Shown here: positions 17,421 to 26,159 of the stretch, one piece after another | How positions within the stretch are numbered: the first letter of the stretch is position 1 | Layout of the letters: each line of letters begins with the position of its first letter | NCBI RefSeq assembly: GCF_007741495.1 | Contig: NZ_CP036262.1 | Span: forward strand, 310,001 to 374,000 | DNA from: Roseimaritima multifibrata | GTDB taxonomy: Bacteria > Planctomycetota > Planctomycetia > Pirellulales > Pirellulaceae | Direction: 5' to 3' | DNA length: 64,000 nt | Position numbers and translations under genes: made by a program | Notes under the pieces: model-generated | Told to the model about the DNA's origin: nothing | Seen by the model: the letters and a program-made list of their open reading frames with translations, nothing else | Database searches by the model: none

Positions 17421-18629
17421 ATGATCCCGTTCTACCGTTCACTTGTTCTCGGCGCATTCCTTCTTGCTGGCATGATGCTCTCGGCCACGGCGGACGAATC
17501 GGATTATTCCTTTCCGCACCCGGAGAAGGCCCCGGAAAGCAGGTTGATGCTGAACTTGACGACCACCGGGACCGATCCCAAGAAGATTGATTTCAGCAAA
17601 CTTCCCCACGTCCCTTCGCAGCATTCCATCCTTAGTGATGTTCGCGATAAAGGTGGCACCTGGGTCCATCAGCATGCTTACCTTGCATATTACGACGGAC
17701 GCTACTGGGCGATGTGGAGCGACGGCCCCGGCGTTCCGCATAGTGGCGTCTCCCCCGCAGCGCATCGCAATCGGGTGCCCGGTCATGATCGCCCCGGCAC
17801 GCGGAACTCTTACGCCACCAGTGTCGACGGCGTCCATTGGAGCAAACCGGCCGACCTCACCGGTCCGCCTCGCACCGAAGGGTTCGGCTGGATCGCTCGT
17901 GGCTTGTGGGTTCGTGACGGAGACCTTCTCGCACTCTCGACCCACTTCAACGCACCGGGCTACTCCGGCGCTGGCCTCAGCTTAGAGGCCTTTCGCTGGG
18001 ATAAGGATTCGAGCAAGTGGCAGGATCACGGTACCGTTCTGGATGATTCCATGAATAACTTTCCACCTAAGAAACTGCCGAATGGCGAATGGATGATGAC
18101 CCGCCGGGACCACAAACGCCAAGTCTCCGTCATGGTCGGCGGCGTCGACGGTTTCGATCAGTGGGCGGTTCACCCGTTGGCCAGTTACGATGGGAAGGGG
18201 CGTCCCGAGGAGCCTTACTGGTACACCCTTCCGGATGGGAAAAATATCGTCGGCTTGATCCGCGACAACGGTAATTCCAAACGCATGCTACGGACCTTCT
18301 CTACAGACAATGGCAAAAGCTGGACCCGGATCGCACGCACCAACTTCCCCGACGCGACTAGCAAGTTCTTTGCCCTCCGCACCTCGCGCGGCTACCACGT
18401 CCTTGTTTCCAACGCCAATCCAAAGGCTCGCGATCCGCTCACTCTCGCGATTAGCGCTGATGGCCTTGTTTACACTCATCTCTTTAATCTCGTCGGCGGT
18501 CGCCACGTCGACTACCCCCACATGATCGAACACGACGGACACCTTCTGGTCGCTTTTTCCGGCGCAAAGCAAACCATGGAAGTCGTTAAGATCTCGCTGG
18601 ACGACATCGACGCTCTCGTCGCCGACTGA
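17421..18629 (+). CDS. Secreted sialidase/BNR-like beta-propeller protein
   Basis: 402 residues with a clear signal peptide (LVLGAFLLAGMMLSATA, cleavage near residue 25). The rest is repetitive beta-propeller sequence with degenerate BNR/Asp-box motifs (SVDGVHWSK, STDNGKSWTR, SADGLVYTH), as in exo-alpha-sialidase-like proteins. These families release or bind glycans; the residues that would define true sialidase activity cannot be assigned here, so a carbohydrate-active or carbohydrate-binding role is inferred only. It is a stand-alone gene whose ATG has a weak binding site, with element II upstream and an HtrA fusion protein downstream. Confidence 0.75.
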   Translation: MIPFYRSLVLGAFLLAGMMLSATADESDYSFPHPEKAPESRLMLNLTTTGTDPKKIDFSKLPHVPSQHSILSDVRDKGGTWVHQHAYLAYYDGRYWAMWSDGPGVPHSGVSPAAHRNRVPGHDRPGTRNSYATSVDGVHWSKPADLTGPPRTEGFGWIARGLWVRDGDLLALSTHFNAPGYSGAGLSLEAFRWDKDSSKWQDHGTVLDDSMNNFPPKKLPNGEWMMTRRDHKRQVSVMVGGVDGFDQWAVHPLASYDGKGRPEEPYWYTLPDGKNIVGLIRDNGNSKRMLRTFSTDNGKSWTRIARTNFPDATSKFFALRTSRGYHVLVSNANPKARDPLTLAISADGLVYTHLFNLVGGRHVDYPHMIEHDGHLLVAFSGAKQTMEVVKISLDDIDALVAD

Positions 18630-18744
18630 ATCAATTAGCGGGCCAGATCTTATGAGAGCGTCCCAGCGTTCGAACCAGCTGGATTGAATTGTCCGCCGCG
18701 TTGCCCAGCGGTTAAGATGGGAGCGTCACATTCGAGGAATGAAT

Positions 18745-20985
18745 ATGTTGCGATTATGCTTGGTTTTGATCTTCACTATGGGCTTTGCCCCGCTAAGCCT
18801 GCCAACGTTGTGGGCGGACGATGAAGAAAACGCGGGTACACACGATGAATCTTTTCAGCCGCTGATCGAAAAGGTGCGACCGTCGGTGGTCACCATCAAA
18901 GTGCGCGGACGCGATGGCGATCAGATCCAGATGGGAACCGGATTCGTGATTGACGCGGCCGGTTTGATCGCGACCAATTTTCACGTGATCAGTGAGGGCA
19001 GGTCCTTCACGGTTGAAACGCGAGCCGGCCGGAAATTGCCGGTGACCGCGGTGGAGGCTTCGGACCGCACGGGTGACTTGGCATTGATTCGGGTTGATGT
19101 TTCCGGCGATCCCCTGCCCCCCTTGTCGCTGGCCAGCGGTGAACTGCCCCAACAGGGTGTGCGGGTTCTGGCTTTCGGAAATCCACTGGGGCTGCGCGAT
19201 AGTGTGGTGGCCGGAATCGTTTCGGCGGTCCGTGAAGTAGAAGGACGCGAGATGATCCAGCTGGCGATACCGGTCCAACCTGGAAACAGCGGCGGCCCGC
19301 TGGTCGATACGCAAGGATCGGTGGTCGGAATCATTAATATGAAATCGGCGATCGATGATAATCTTGGATTCGCAATTCCGATCAGTCAGCTTGTTGCTCT
19401 CCGTGAGAACCCGAATCCCGTCAGCATTGACCGCTGGGTGCGGCTGGGAAAAATCAGCGAAAAAAAATGGACGCCGCTTTTCGGTGCCACTTGGCAGCAG
19501 CGTGGGGGATTGGTTACCGCTCGCGGTCTAGGAAACGGTTTCGGTGGCCGGTCCCTGTGTCTGAGCAGCGAGACGCCAGATGAATCGCCTAAGGAGATTG
19601 CCGTGGAAGTGCGGCTGGACGATGAAGCCGGTGCGGCTGGGCTGGCCTTTCATTCCGACGGCCAACATCGCCACTATGGTTTCTACGCAAGCAACGGAAA
19701 TCTGCGTTTGACCTGCTTCAAAGGGTCATCGGTTTATTCCTGGCAGGTTCTGGAAGAGCTGGGATCCGAGCACTATCTCCCCGGTCAGTGGAACCACCTG
19801 CGTGTGCGATTTGAACCGGGCCGATTGAAGTGTTTTGTGAATGGGCACTTGGTGATCGAATCGACCGACCAACAGCTGACATCGGGCAGGTTTGGCTTGG
19901 TGAAATTCCGTGACACCAATCCGGATTTTAAAGGTTTTCAATTTGGAGAGAATCTTCCGGATCTGTCTCTTTCCGAACCGGCCAAAGAACTGCTTGACGA
20001 AGTCGTCGCACAGCCCGATCCGCTGTCCATGGTCGACGCTTCCCAGGTTTCGCTTCTTGGTCAATCGGGCGACGCCGTATCACGCGAACTTCATCGTCAA
20101 GCGGTTCAGTTGGAACAGCAAGCCGAACACTTGCGCAAGCTGGCGGCCGATGTGCAAGCATCGCCAACATTGGGGCGTTTGGCGGCGTTGTTGGCCGATC
20201 CATCCGACGCCGATTCACAGCTCTTGGAGGGAAGTTTGCTGATCGCAAAACTGGACAATCCCGACATCGACGTTGACGCGTACGTCGCTCGAGTCGATGC
20301 GATGGCCGAGGAGATTCAAGAGGATTTGGCAGCCGACGCCGATGCGGTTGCCCGTCGGAAAGCCCTGCACCGTTATCTGTTTGAAGAGAACGGATTTCAT
20401 GGTGGACGTGCCGAATATGATCACCCCGCCAACAGCCATCTGAATAGTGTGATTGACGACCGCGAGGGGCTTCCGATCACACTGTCGATCCTTTATATGG
20501 AGTTGGGAAAACGTCTTGGTTTGTCCGTCGAGGGAGTCGGCCTGCCCGGACACTTTGTTGTCAAGCATGTGATTACCGACGACGAAGAACAGTTGGTCGA
20601 TGTCTTTGAACGCGGCAAGTTGCTGTCTCGCAAAGATGCCGAAGCTATTGTGGCTGCCTACGTGAACCGGCCCATGACGGACGACGACTTGCGCGGCCAA
20701 ACGGTTGACCAGATTCTTGCGCGTGTGCTGAATAACTTGATCGGCGTCGCCGGTCGAACTCAAGACGGCGAATCGATCCATCGCTACTGTGGAGCTCTGG
20801 TCGCTGTTCGCCCTGAATCGATTGAGGCGAGGATGATGCGATCCCAGGTCCGTGCGATGACCGACCGGCGTGGGGGGGCGATCGAGGATCTGGATTGGCT
20901 GATCGATCGGAATCCCCCAGGGTTCGATCATGATTCAGCGATCCGGTTGCGTGAAGCGCTGCTCCGTCAGGAATCGCTTCAGTAG
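18745..20985 (+). CDS. HtrA-like protease fused to LamG-like and SirB1-like domains
   Basis: About 746 residues. A signal peptide (about 1-24) is followed by a trypsin-like HtrA protease (about 40-220) with its full triad: His in IATNFHVI (about 80), Asp in DRTGDLALI (about 111) and Ser in PGNSGGPLV (about 182). No PDZ domain follows. Instead there is a concanavalin/LamG-like beta-sandwich (about 250-395: WNHLRVRFEPGRLKCFVNGH) and then a SirB1-type transglutaminase-like domain (about 470-650: HPANSHLNSVIDDREGLPIT, LPGHFVVKH) with a repeat-like tail. GAGGA lies 6 bases before ATG 18745; the ATG at 18739 is too close. Probably periplasmic. The domain order is unusual. Confidence 0.85.
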   Translation: MLRLCLVLIFTMGFAPLSLPTLWADDEENAGTHDESFQPLIEKVRPSVVTIKVRGRDGDQIQMGTGFVIDAAGLIATNFHVISEGRSFTVETRAGRKLPVTAVEASDRTGDLALIRVDVSGDPLPPLSLASGELPQQGVRVLAFGNPLGLRDSVVAGIVSAVREVEGREMIQLAIPVQPGNSGGPLVDTQGSVVGIINMKSAIDDNLGFAIPISQLVALRENPNPVSIDRWVRLGKISEKKWTPLFGATWQQRGGLVTARGLGNGFGGRSLCLSSETPDESPKEIAVEVRLDDEAGAAGLAFHSDGQHRHYGFYASNGNLRLTCFKGSSVYSWQVLEELGSEHYLPGQWNHLRVRFEPGRLKCFVNGHLVIESTDQQLTSGRFGLVKFRDTNPDFKGFQFGENLPDLSLSEPAKELLDEVVAQPDPLSMVDASQVSLLGQSGDAVSRELHRQAVQLEQQAEHLRKLAADVQASPTLGRLAALLADPSDADSQLLEGSLLIAKLDNPDIDVDAYVARVDAMAEEIQEDLAADADAVARRKALHRYLFEENGFHGGRAEYDHPANSHLNSVIDDREGLPITLSILYMELGKRLGLSVEGVGLPGHFVVKHVITDDEEQLVDVFERGKLLSRKDAEAIVAAYVNRPMTDDDLRGQTVDQILARVLNNLIGVAGRTQDGESIHRYCGALVAVRPESIEARMMRSQVRAMTDRRGGAIEDLDWLIDRNPPGFDHDSAIRLREALLRQESLQ

Positions 20986-21156
20986 GGGCTGCCTGTAGGC
21001 GGGTATTTGGCAAGAAAATGGGGGCAGGAAAATGGGCAGTGCGGTTGCTGACCATTTGATTTTTCTGCTTCTTGGTCCAAAAGAGAAAGCGAACCAAGTT
21101 TCTCTGTCGATTCTGCACTATCCTTTGTGAATCACCTTTGGAAAGCGAATCGCAGT

Positions 21157-21804
21157 ATGAAAAAGCACGTAATCGGTCATCTTTCGTTTCTTCGCGCCAC
21201 GGCGATTGGGGGAATTTTTTTTCTGTTACCTCTTGTCGTGCTTCTGTTCTTTCTGGGGCAGATCGGACAGGTGGTCTTTGCGGTTGCGGTTCAGGTTCAA
21301 CCTTTGCTGGGGGAATACCTTGGAATCAATGATGCCACCGGGTACGCGCTTGTTTTCGCAATCGCGGTGCTGCTTATTGTGCTGGCCTGTTTCGTTGCCG
21401 GAATCTTGGCCGGTCGTTCGGTCTCCCGTCAATTCACTGGATGGGTTGAGAAATACCTGCTGATGATGTTTCCCCGCTACGCGATCTTTAAAGAACAGCT
21501 GAGCGGAAACATCGGTGGCGACATCGCAAAGAATCGGCTCAAGCCCGTCAAGGTTCATTTGGAGGGCTATTCACGCTTGGCGTTCGAAGTCGAGCGATTT
21601 CCCGAGGATGCGTCGGACGCTTCCGCTTCGGTAACGCTGTTTTTACCCGGCGCTCCCGACCCGTGGTCTGGAACGGTGATCTATACAACGGGCGATCGAG
21701 TCGAACCGGTCACCGCCCCTTTTCCCGACGTGTTGGGCGCCTTTGAGAAACTAGGAACGGACACACAAAAGATATTGCAAGGTATTTCCGTCCATGAGTC
21801 GTGA
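21157..21804 (+). CDS. DUF502 family membrane protein
   Basis: About 215 residues with two strong transmembrane segments (GIFFLLPLVVLLFFLG and YALVFAIAVLLIVLACFVAG) and a soluble C-terminal domain (GYSRLAFEVERFPEDASD, VTLFLPGAPDPWSGTVIY). The order and the LPLVVL and PDPWSG-type motifs fit the DUF502 family of uncharacterised inner-membrane proteins. ATG 21157 is chosen with GGAAAG upstream; a GTG at 21127 is possible. It is followed by a 26-bp inverted repeat that could terminate transcription from both sides. Confidence 0.78.
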   Translation: MKKHVIGHLSFLRATAIGGIFFLLPLVVLLFFLGQIGQVVFAVAVQVQPLLGEYLGINDATGYALVFAIAVLLIVLACFVAGILAGRSVSRQFTGWVEKYLLMMFPRYAIFKEQLSGNIGGDIAKNRLKPVKVHLEGYSRLAFEVERFPEDASDASASVTLFLPGAPDPWSGTVIYTTGDRVEPVTAPFPDVLGAFEKLGTDTQKILQGISVHES

Positions 21805-21832
21805 TCAATACCCACAGCCTCCCACGAAATCG

Positions 21833-21941
21833 GGCAAGAAAATGGGGGCAAGAAAATAGGAGACTGTAGAAATATTGCGTTCAACGTTTTGGTTGTTTGA
21901 CGCTGCTCTCGTCTATATTTTCTTGCCCCCATTTTCTTGCC
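21833..21941. terminator. 26-bp perfect inverted repeat between convergent genes
   Basis: Arms 21833-21858 and 21916-21941 (each containing GGCAAGAAAATGGGGGCAAG or its complement) pair perfectly over 26 bp around a 57-base loop. They lie between the convergent DUF502 and SGNH genes, so a bidirectional terminator is plausible. A related single arm (GGCAAGAAAATGGGGGCAGG) is at 21008-21027, upstream of the DUF502 gene, so this may instead be a dispersed repeat. Confidence 0.6.
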
Positions 21942-21983
21942 AAAATCACTTTCCGCTCTCATGCGTAGCAGAGCTTCTATAGG

Positions 21984-24617
21984 TTAGTTCGCTTGGTCGA
22001 ATCGTTGGTCAAGCCGACGGTCAAACACGAATGGTTGGTCTGGATTTCCAGTAACTTGAACCTGTACTGGCGGAAAAGCTCCATTGACGACATCCAGTTG
22101 GACACGTGTGATGTTTGCCCCATACTTTCCCGGTTCATTCATCCATTGATGGCCATCGGCGTGCAGATACAAAATGGGTTTCTCGAATTCGGTAGCGGCT
22201 TGGACAAGAGATTCCTGAAACGTACCGATCTTGGAAGAGGCGCTTGCCTGCGCAAAGATTACGGCGGAATGGACTTCATCCTGATGAGCCGTCAACTGTT
22301 TTGCAATCCATTCGCCATTTTGCTCTAAACGTTTTTCCCATTCCTCCTTGTCGTGGACCTTGCCGCCAACTTTGTTAATGCCGATAAACAAGACTTGGTC
22401 CATTTGAAACGCGAAGTTTTCGGGGCGAGTGGACTGCCGCTCGACTTGCTCCGTCCCTGTGGGCAAATCCCATCTCTCATCAAACTTCATGAAGTGGTTT
22501 TGCCAGTAACCCCAGTGGCGATCTGGATCGACCTGGTCATTCCATTCATTGTCACCAGGCACGATGAAAGTCGGCAATCGGTTGCCAGTTGCTAATAGGT
22601 CTGCCACTTTCTCATATTGTGATTCCGGCCAATCTTTGATCTTGCCCGGCACGATGTCGCCACAATGAACAATGAATCGGCTGGAAGGATCGACGTTTTC
22701 CCGTTCAATATATTTCTTCAATGCCTGTTCCGCCGCAGGGGAATAAGGTCCGCAGCCCATGGCCGTGAAGGCAACCGGTTCGGTCGCTTGTGCCTGAACG
22801 CGAGCGAGGAACAAGCTGCCGTCCGCGCCATGTTCCTTGACTTTGTCTGTGATGTGTCCTTCACCCACAGTCACCCACGATTCATTGTCGTTGATGGACG
22901 CCACTCCGAAATTGCCCAGCGTCGCTCCACGTTCAGGGACAGCCACTTTTTCGGTCGACCGAATCAGATGAAGTCGGTCGGGATCTACTTGTGCGACGAA
23001 CAGTGGGGCTCGATGTCGCATCACGTGGTCGTTGTTTGCTCCACGGCGTGTGTAAACCAGAAACAGGCCTTTTCCTGTTTCCAGCCAATGTGCTTGGGTG
23101 TTGTAGCTGCCCAGGTCGCTTCCGTCGTCAAAGGTCCATGCTTTGATCGGTCGGTAGTTCAAACCGTCGTCGGAAACTGTGACATAAGCACGCAAGTCAT
23201 TTCGCATCGTCAAGAAATAGCGGCCCTGGTATTTGATGATCGACGGTTCATACAGTCCCCGTTTGACGTCCAGCTGAAGGACTTCACCATGTTCACGATA
23301 GCGGATGGTCTCGCCATCGAAGTCGCACCGAACGATCGTTGTGGCAAAAGGGGCCGAGTTGCCGCTGCGAATATAGAACGGAAGCAGCAATGAACCGTCG
23401 TCCTCGATGGTCCATTGGGCGCAAGCGCTCCGAGCGAAATCGAATTGTTCATCCTCGGGCATTTCCAGCCGCTTCCAAGAGGACCACTCGCCGCTGGGCT
23501 GCCGGATGGCGTACGCGGTTTGGTGGGATCGTTTCTTGTCGTTCAGTTGTTTTCCGTCTTCGCTGTATCGTACCTGGGCGCCAATCGCCAGGAAGCGACC
23601 GGTCGGCTGATGAAATCCGGGCGTCACGTCGGCGACGGCAACATTGATTCCTTCCGGTTCCGTCACCCAGTCAAGTCCCTGGTGCTGAGTTGGGCCCTGC
23701 CAATGTTTTCCAAAATCCTTGGTCTGCATCGTGCTAAGCCCGGAGAAATGGTCCGAGCGTCCCAGAAACTTTTGAACGGTCATCACAATTTCGTTTTCGT
23801 TTCCGATCGCCAATCGTGGATGAAACCATAGGGTTGGGTCTTTCGGATCTTCACGTTTGAGGACCGTTTCCAGCTGGATTTTGATCGGAACCAATTTTGT
23901 GTTGGGCGTCCCAATAGCTCGTAAAGTTTTCAGCACCAGTTTCGCAACCTCTTTATGTCCGACAGGGTTCGGATGGCAACCATCGGTTGTCCAGCTTGCT
24001 AAATCTGTCCCGGCCGCTTCGGCGTCGCTCCAATGTTCGTAAAGATCGATCAGTGGCAGGTCATTCTCCATCGCAACCTGGCGACATGCCTTTACGAATT
24101 CCTGAAGCGAGATGTTTGGAGATTCGCCAATTCCATTTACCGCTGCATTGGGCGCCAAAGGCGGAGGCGTCATCAAGATGGGCTCGATGCCCTCCAGGAG
24201 CAGTCTGCCGGCCAGTTCCTCTAGGTTTTTCTTGTAGGCAGCGACGGTGATACGGCTTTCGGTTTTTCCTTTATCGATGTAACTGTCATTCGTGCCATAC
24301 ATGATTAAAACAAAACGCGGCCGCAGGGCGATCACATCTTTGTCCAGTCGTTTCAGCGCCTGATCGGTTCGCTCGCCACCAATCCCCACGTTCAAAACTC
24401 GTTGCCCATGTTCCTTGCCTAAAATCGAAGCGAAGGTCTGGTTTGCAGAGACTCCAGGTCGAACACCTTTGGTGATCGAATCTCCCAACGTAATGATTGT
24501 TGGTCGCTCGCCATCCGTTGTCTGTGCAGGCAAGTTCCCGCATGCAAAAGTGAAGAGCAACGCGGTAGCAAGTGCAGTGAGCGTCGCACGTTGAAAGCGG
24601 TTTGTCGAAGGATTCAT
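21984..24617 (-). CDS. Secreted SGNH-hydrolase/sialidase-like/phosphoesterase fusion
   Basis: About 877 residues with a signal peptide (ALATALLFTFACG). First domain (about 35-235): SGNH/GDSL hydrolase with IITLGDSITKG (catalytic Ser), GIGGERTD, MYGTNDSY and the terminal DGCHPNPVGH (Asp/His). Second (about 240-600): BNR/sialidase-like propeller with WFHPRLAIGNENEIV and VSDDGLNYRP repeats. Third (about 610-865): calcineurin-like phosphoesterase with FIVHCGDIV and IVPGDNEW, where the usual GNHD is GDNEW, a common variant. ATG 24617 is chosen because the signal peptide begins there; the longer frame to 24686 is not supported. It looks like an extracellular enzyme for a decorated polysaccharide. 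Confidence 0.82.
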   Translation of the reverse strand: MNPSTNRFQRATLTALATALLFTFACGNLPAQTTDGERPTIITLGDSITKGVRPGVSANQTFASILGKEHGQRVLNVGIGGERTDQALKRLDKDVIALRPRFVLIMYGTNDSYIDKGKTESRITVAAYKKNLEELAGRLLLEGIEPILMTPPPLAPNAAVNGIGESPNISLQEFVKACRQVAMENDLPLIDLYEHWSDAEAAGTDLASWTTDGCHPNPVGHKEVAKLVLKTLRAIGTPNTKLVPIKIQLETVLKREDPKDPTLWFHPRLAIGNENEIVMTVQKFLGRSDHFSGLSTMQTKDFGKHWQGPTQHQGLDWVTEPEGINVAVADVTPGFHQPTGRFLAIGAQVRYSEDGKQLNDKKRSHQTAYAIRQPSGEWSSWKRLEMPEDEQFDFARSACAQWTIEDDGSLLLPFYIRSGNSAPFATTIVRCDFDGETIRYREHGEVLQLDVKRGLYEPSIIKYQGRYFLTMRNDLRAYVTVSDDGLNYRPIKAWTFDDGSDLGSYNTQAHWLETGKGLFLVYTRRGANNDHVMRHRAPLFVAQVDPDRLHLIRSTEKVAVPERGATLGNFGVASINDNESWVTVGEGHITDKVKEHGADGSLFLARVQAQATEPVAFTAMGCGPYSPAAEQALKKYIERENVDPSSRFIVHCGDIVPGKIKDWPESQYEKVADLLATGNRLPTFIVPGDNEWNDQVDPDRHWGYWQNHFMKFDERWDLPTGTEQVERQSTRPENFAFQMDQVLFIGINKVGGKVHDKEEWEKRLEQNGEWIAKQLTAHQDEVHSAVIFAQASASSKIGTFQESLVQAATEFEKPILYLHADGHQWMNEPGKYGANITRVQLDVVNGAFPPVQVQVTGNPDQPFVFDRRLDQRFDQAN

Positions 24618-25095
24618 GGAGCTCTCGAGTGGAGGTTTAGGTGCGGCCTCGTTGCAAAATTTCATGTCCGCCTTTTTCAGATCCAAATTTCAGGATCCAG
24701 GCATTGCGGGACCGCACGTCATAGCCGTCATATTGTAGCCGCTCAAAACCAACATTCACGCTTCCGCCACAGGAGGGGACGCATTCACCACCGTCAAGCG
24801 AACCGATTGGTTCTGAAGTGATTGTTAAAGCTACTGCCTCACAGTGAATCACTGGGGCTACGCTTCCGGTTTTGAATGGATGTGCTTTCTCGGTGTCCCT
24901 TCGCGGTTCAAATTTCTCGCCATCCATAACGCGGGGGGACGGGTCCGCTACCGGTTCTGTCGCTTGGGGGGAGCCTTCAAAGAAGAGTGCGTTTTCTTGC
25001 ACTGATCGCGGCTGATTGTCACGTTTCCGTTTCCGCCGTTTTTTATTTTTTCAAAAAGCGTTCCATTTGCCAAGCATTCGCCAACGATCGCTGCC
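24618..25095. other. Intergenic region, leftward open frames of doubtful coding value
   Basis: About 480 bases upstream of the SGNH fusion gene. An open leftward frame of about 120 codons (24637-25002) lacks protein-like composition and overlaps another, so neither is called. It presumably carries the promoter of the fusion gene. Confidence 0.35.
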
Positions 25096-25233
25096 TCAAT
25101 CTTGCTGTGATCGGGGGGTGGTATGTGTAGAGGAATCAATTTGCTCTTTTAGGGAACCGGCGAAGCAAGCCAAAATCAGCACTGCGGAAGTGAGGACGGC
25201 GATGAATTGGACGGCGAACACGAAACTTGACAT
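25096..25233 (-). CDS. Small single-pass membrane protein (45 residues)
   Basis: From ATG 25233 a 45-residue frame encodes MSSFVFAVQFIAVLTSAVLI, then LACFAGSL and a polar tail. One hydrophobic helix fills the N-terminal half, and a Cys within LACF could form a lipobox-like site. GGAGAC lies 5 bases upstream of the ATG, a good ribosome binding site, and this decides in favour of a real gene. It is divergent from the response regulator at 25480. The function is unknown. Confidence 0.5.
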   Translation of the reverse strand: MSSFVFAVQFIAVLTSAVLILACFAGSLKEQIDSSTHTTPRSQQD

Positions 25234-25479
25234 GGTTGTCTCCAGTGATCCGGTATCGGGGGAAAGTGTCTGTTGTCACTATCGCACCGCGACATAATGC
25301 TTCACTGAAGGGAACTTAAAAACGACTTTATCTCGGACAAGAACATTTATCTGGATCTTGAGTATCGCTTTTGTCGCGTCGTTGATAAAGAAAACTTTAT
25401 CTCTGGCTTATGGTTTGCTTAGGTGGTTGGCTTATATTGAAATTCAAGTACCACTTTAACGTTTTGTTTCGAGTCTAAG

Positions 25480-26157
25480 ATGAGTGTCCGAATACTGGTG
25501 ATTGAGGATGAACCCGGAATCGCCGATTTCCTGGTTCGCGGTTTGGCCGAGGAAGGTTATGCGGTCACTCACGTCGCCGACGGCAATCACGCGTGGTTGC
25601 GACTGCAGTCGGAGACTTGGGATCTGGTGATTTTGGATTGGTGGTTGCCGGGCGAGGACGGGCTGCAGATTTTGAAACGGTTTCGGCAAAAAAATCGCAC
25701 CACGCCGGTGCTGTTCCTGACCGCACGTGATGGGATTAGTGAACGCGTGACGGGACTGGATGCCGGTGCTGATGACTACTTGACGAAACCGTTTGCGTTT
25801 GAAGAACTATTGGCTCGCGTGCGGACGCTGTTGAGGCGTCAGGGGCAATCGGAATCGCTGCATTTGGAATACCAAGACATCCGGATTGATTTGGGGCAGC
25901 AACGCGCCACGCGTGCCGAAATGCCGCTTGACCTAACGGCCAAAGAATTGTCGCTGCTGACGATGTTCGTGCGGCATCCTGGGCGTGTGCTTTCGCGAAC
26001 TCGGATTTATGAAACCGTTTGGGATGAAAACTTTGACGGAATGTCCAACACGCTTGAAGTGCATGTCAAAGATCTTCGTCGCAAACTGGAAAAGAACGGT
26101 CCACGAGTGATTCAAACACGGCGCGGTCAGGGATACATTCTGGAAATGTCACAATAA
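25480..26157 (+). CDS. OmpR-family response regulator
   Basis: 225 residues. The N-terminal receiver has the acidic pair in VIEDEPG, phospho-Asp53 in VILDWWLPGEDG and Lys103 in YLTKPF. The C-terminal winged-helix DNA-binding domain (about 128-223) has DLTAKELSLL, VLSRTRIYETVWD and the recognition helix region SNTLEVHVKDLRRKLE. It is the DNA-binding partner of the sensor kinase that begins two bases after its stop codon. Likely targets are its own operon and the small protein and PepSY genes just downstream, which share a GTTCCCTT motif with its upstream region. Confidence 0.93.
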   Translation: MSVRILVIEDEPGIADFLVRGLAEEGYAVTHVADGNHAWLRLQSETWDLVILDWWLPGEDGLQILKRFRQKNRTTPVLFLTARDGISERVTGLDAGADDYLTKPFAFEELLARVRTLLRRQGQSESLHLEYQDIRIDLGQQRATRAEMPLDLTAKELSLLTMFVRHPGRVLSRTRIYETVWDENFDGMSNTLEVHVKDLRRKLEKNGPRVIQTRRGQGYILEMSQ

Positions 26158-26159
26158 CC

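Noticed and set aside
21833-21941. Possible CRISPR-like repeat array because the same arm occurs three times
   Set aside because: Two of the copies are inverted relative to each other and the spacing is irregular; no cas genes are present.
24637-25002. 121-codon leftward frame downstream of the small membrane protein
   Set aside because: No recognisable motif, poor composition and overlap with another leftward frame; more likely the leader of the SGNH fusion gene.
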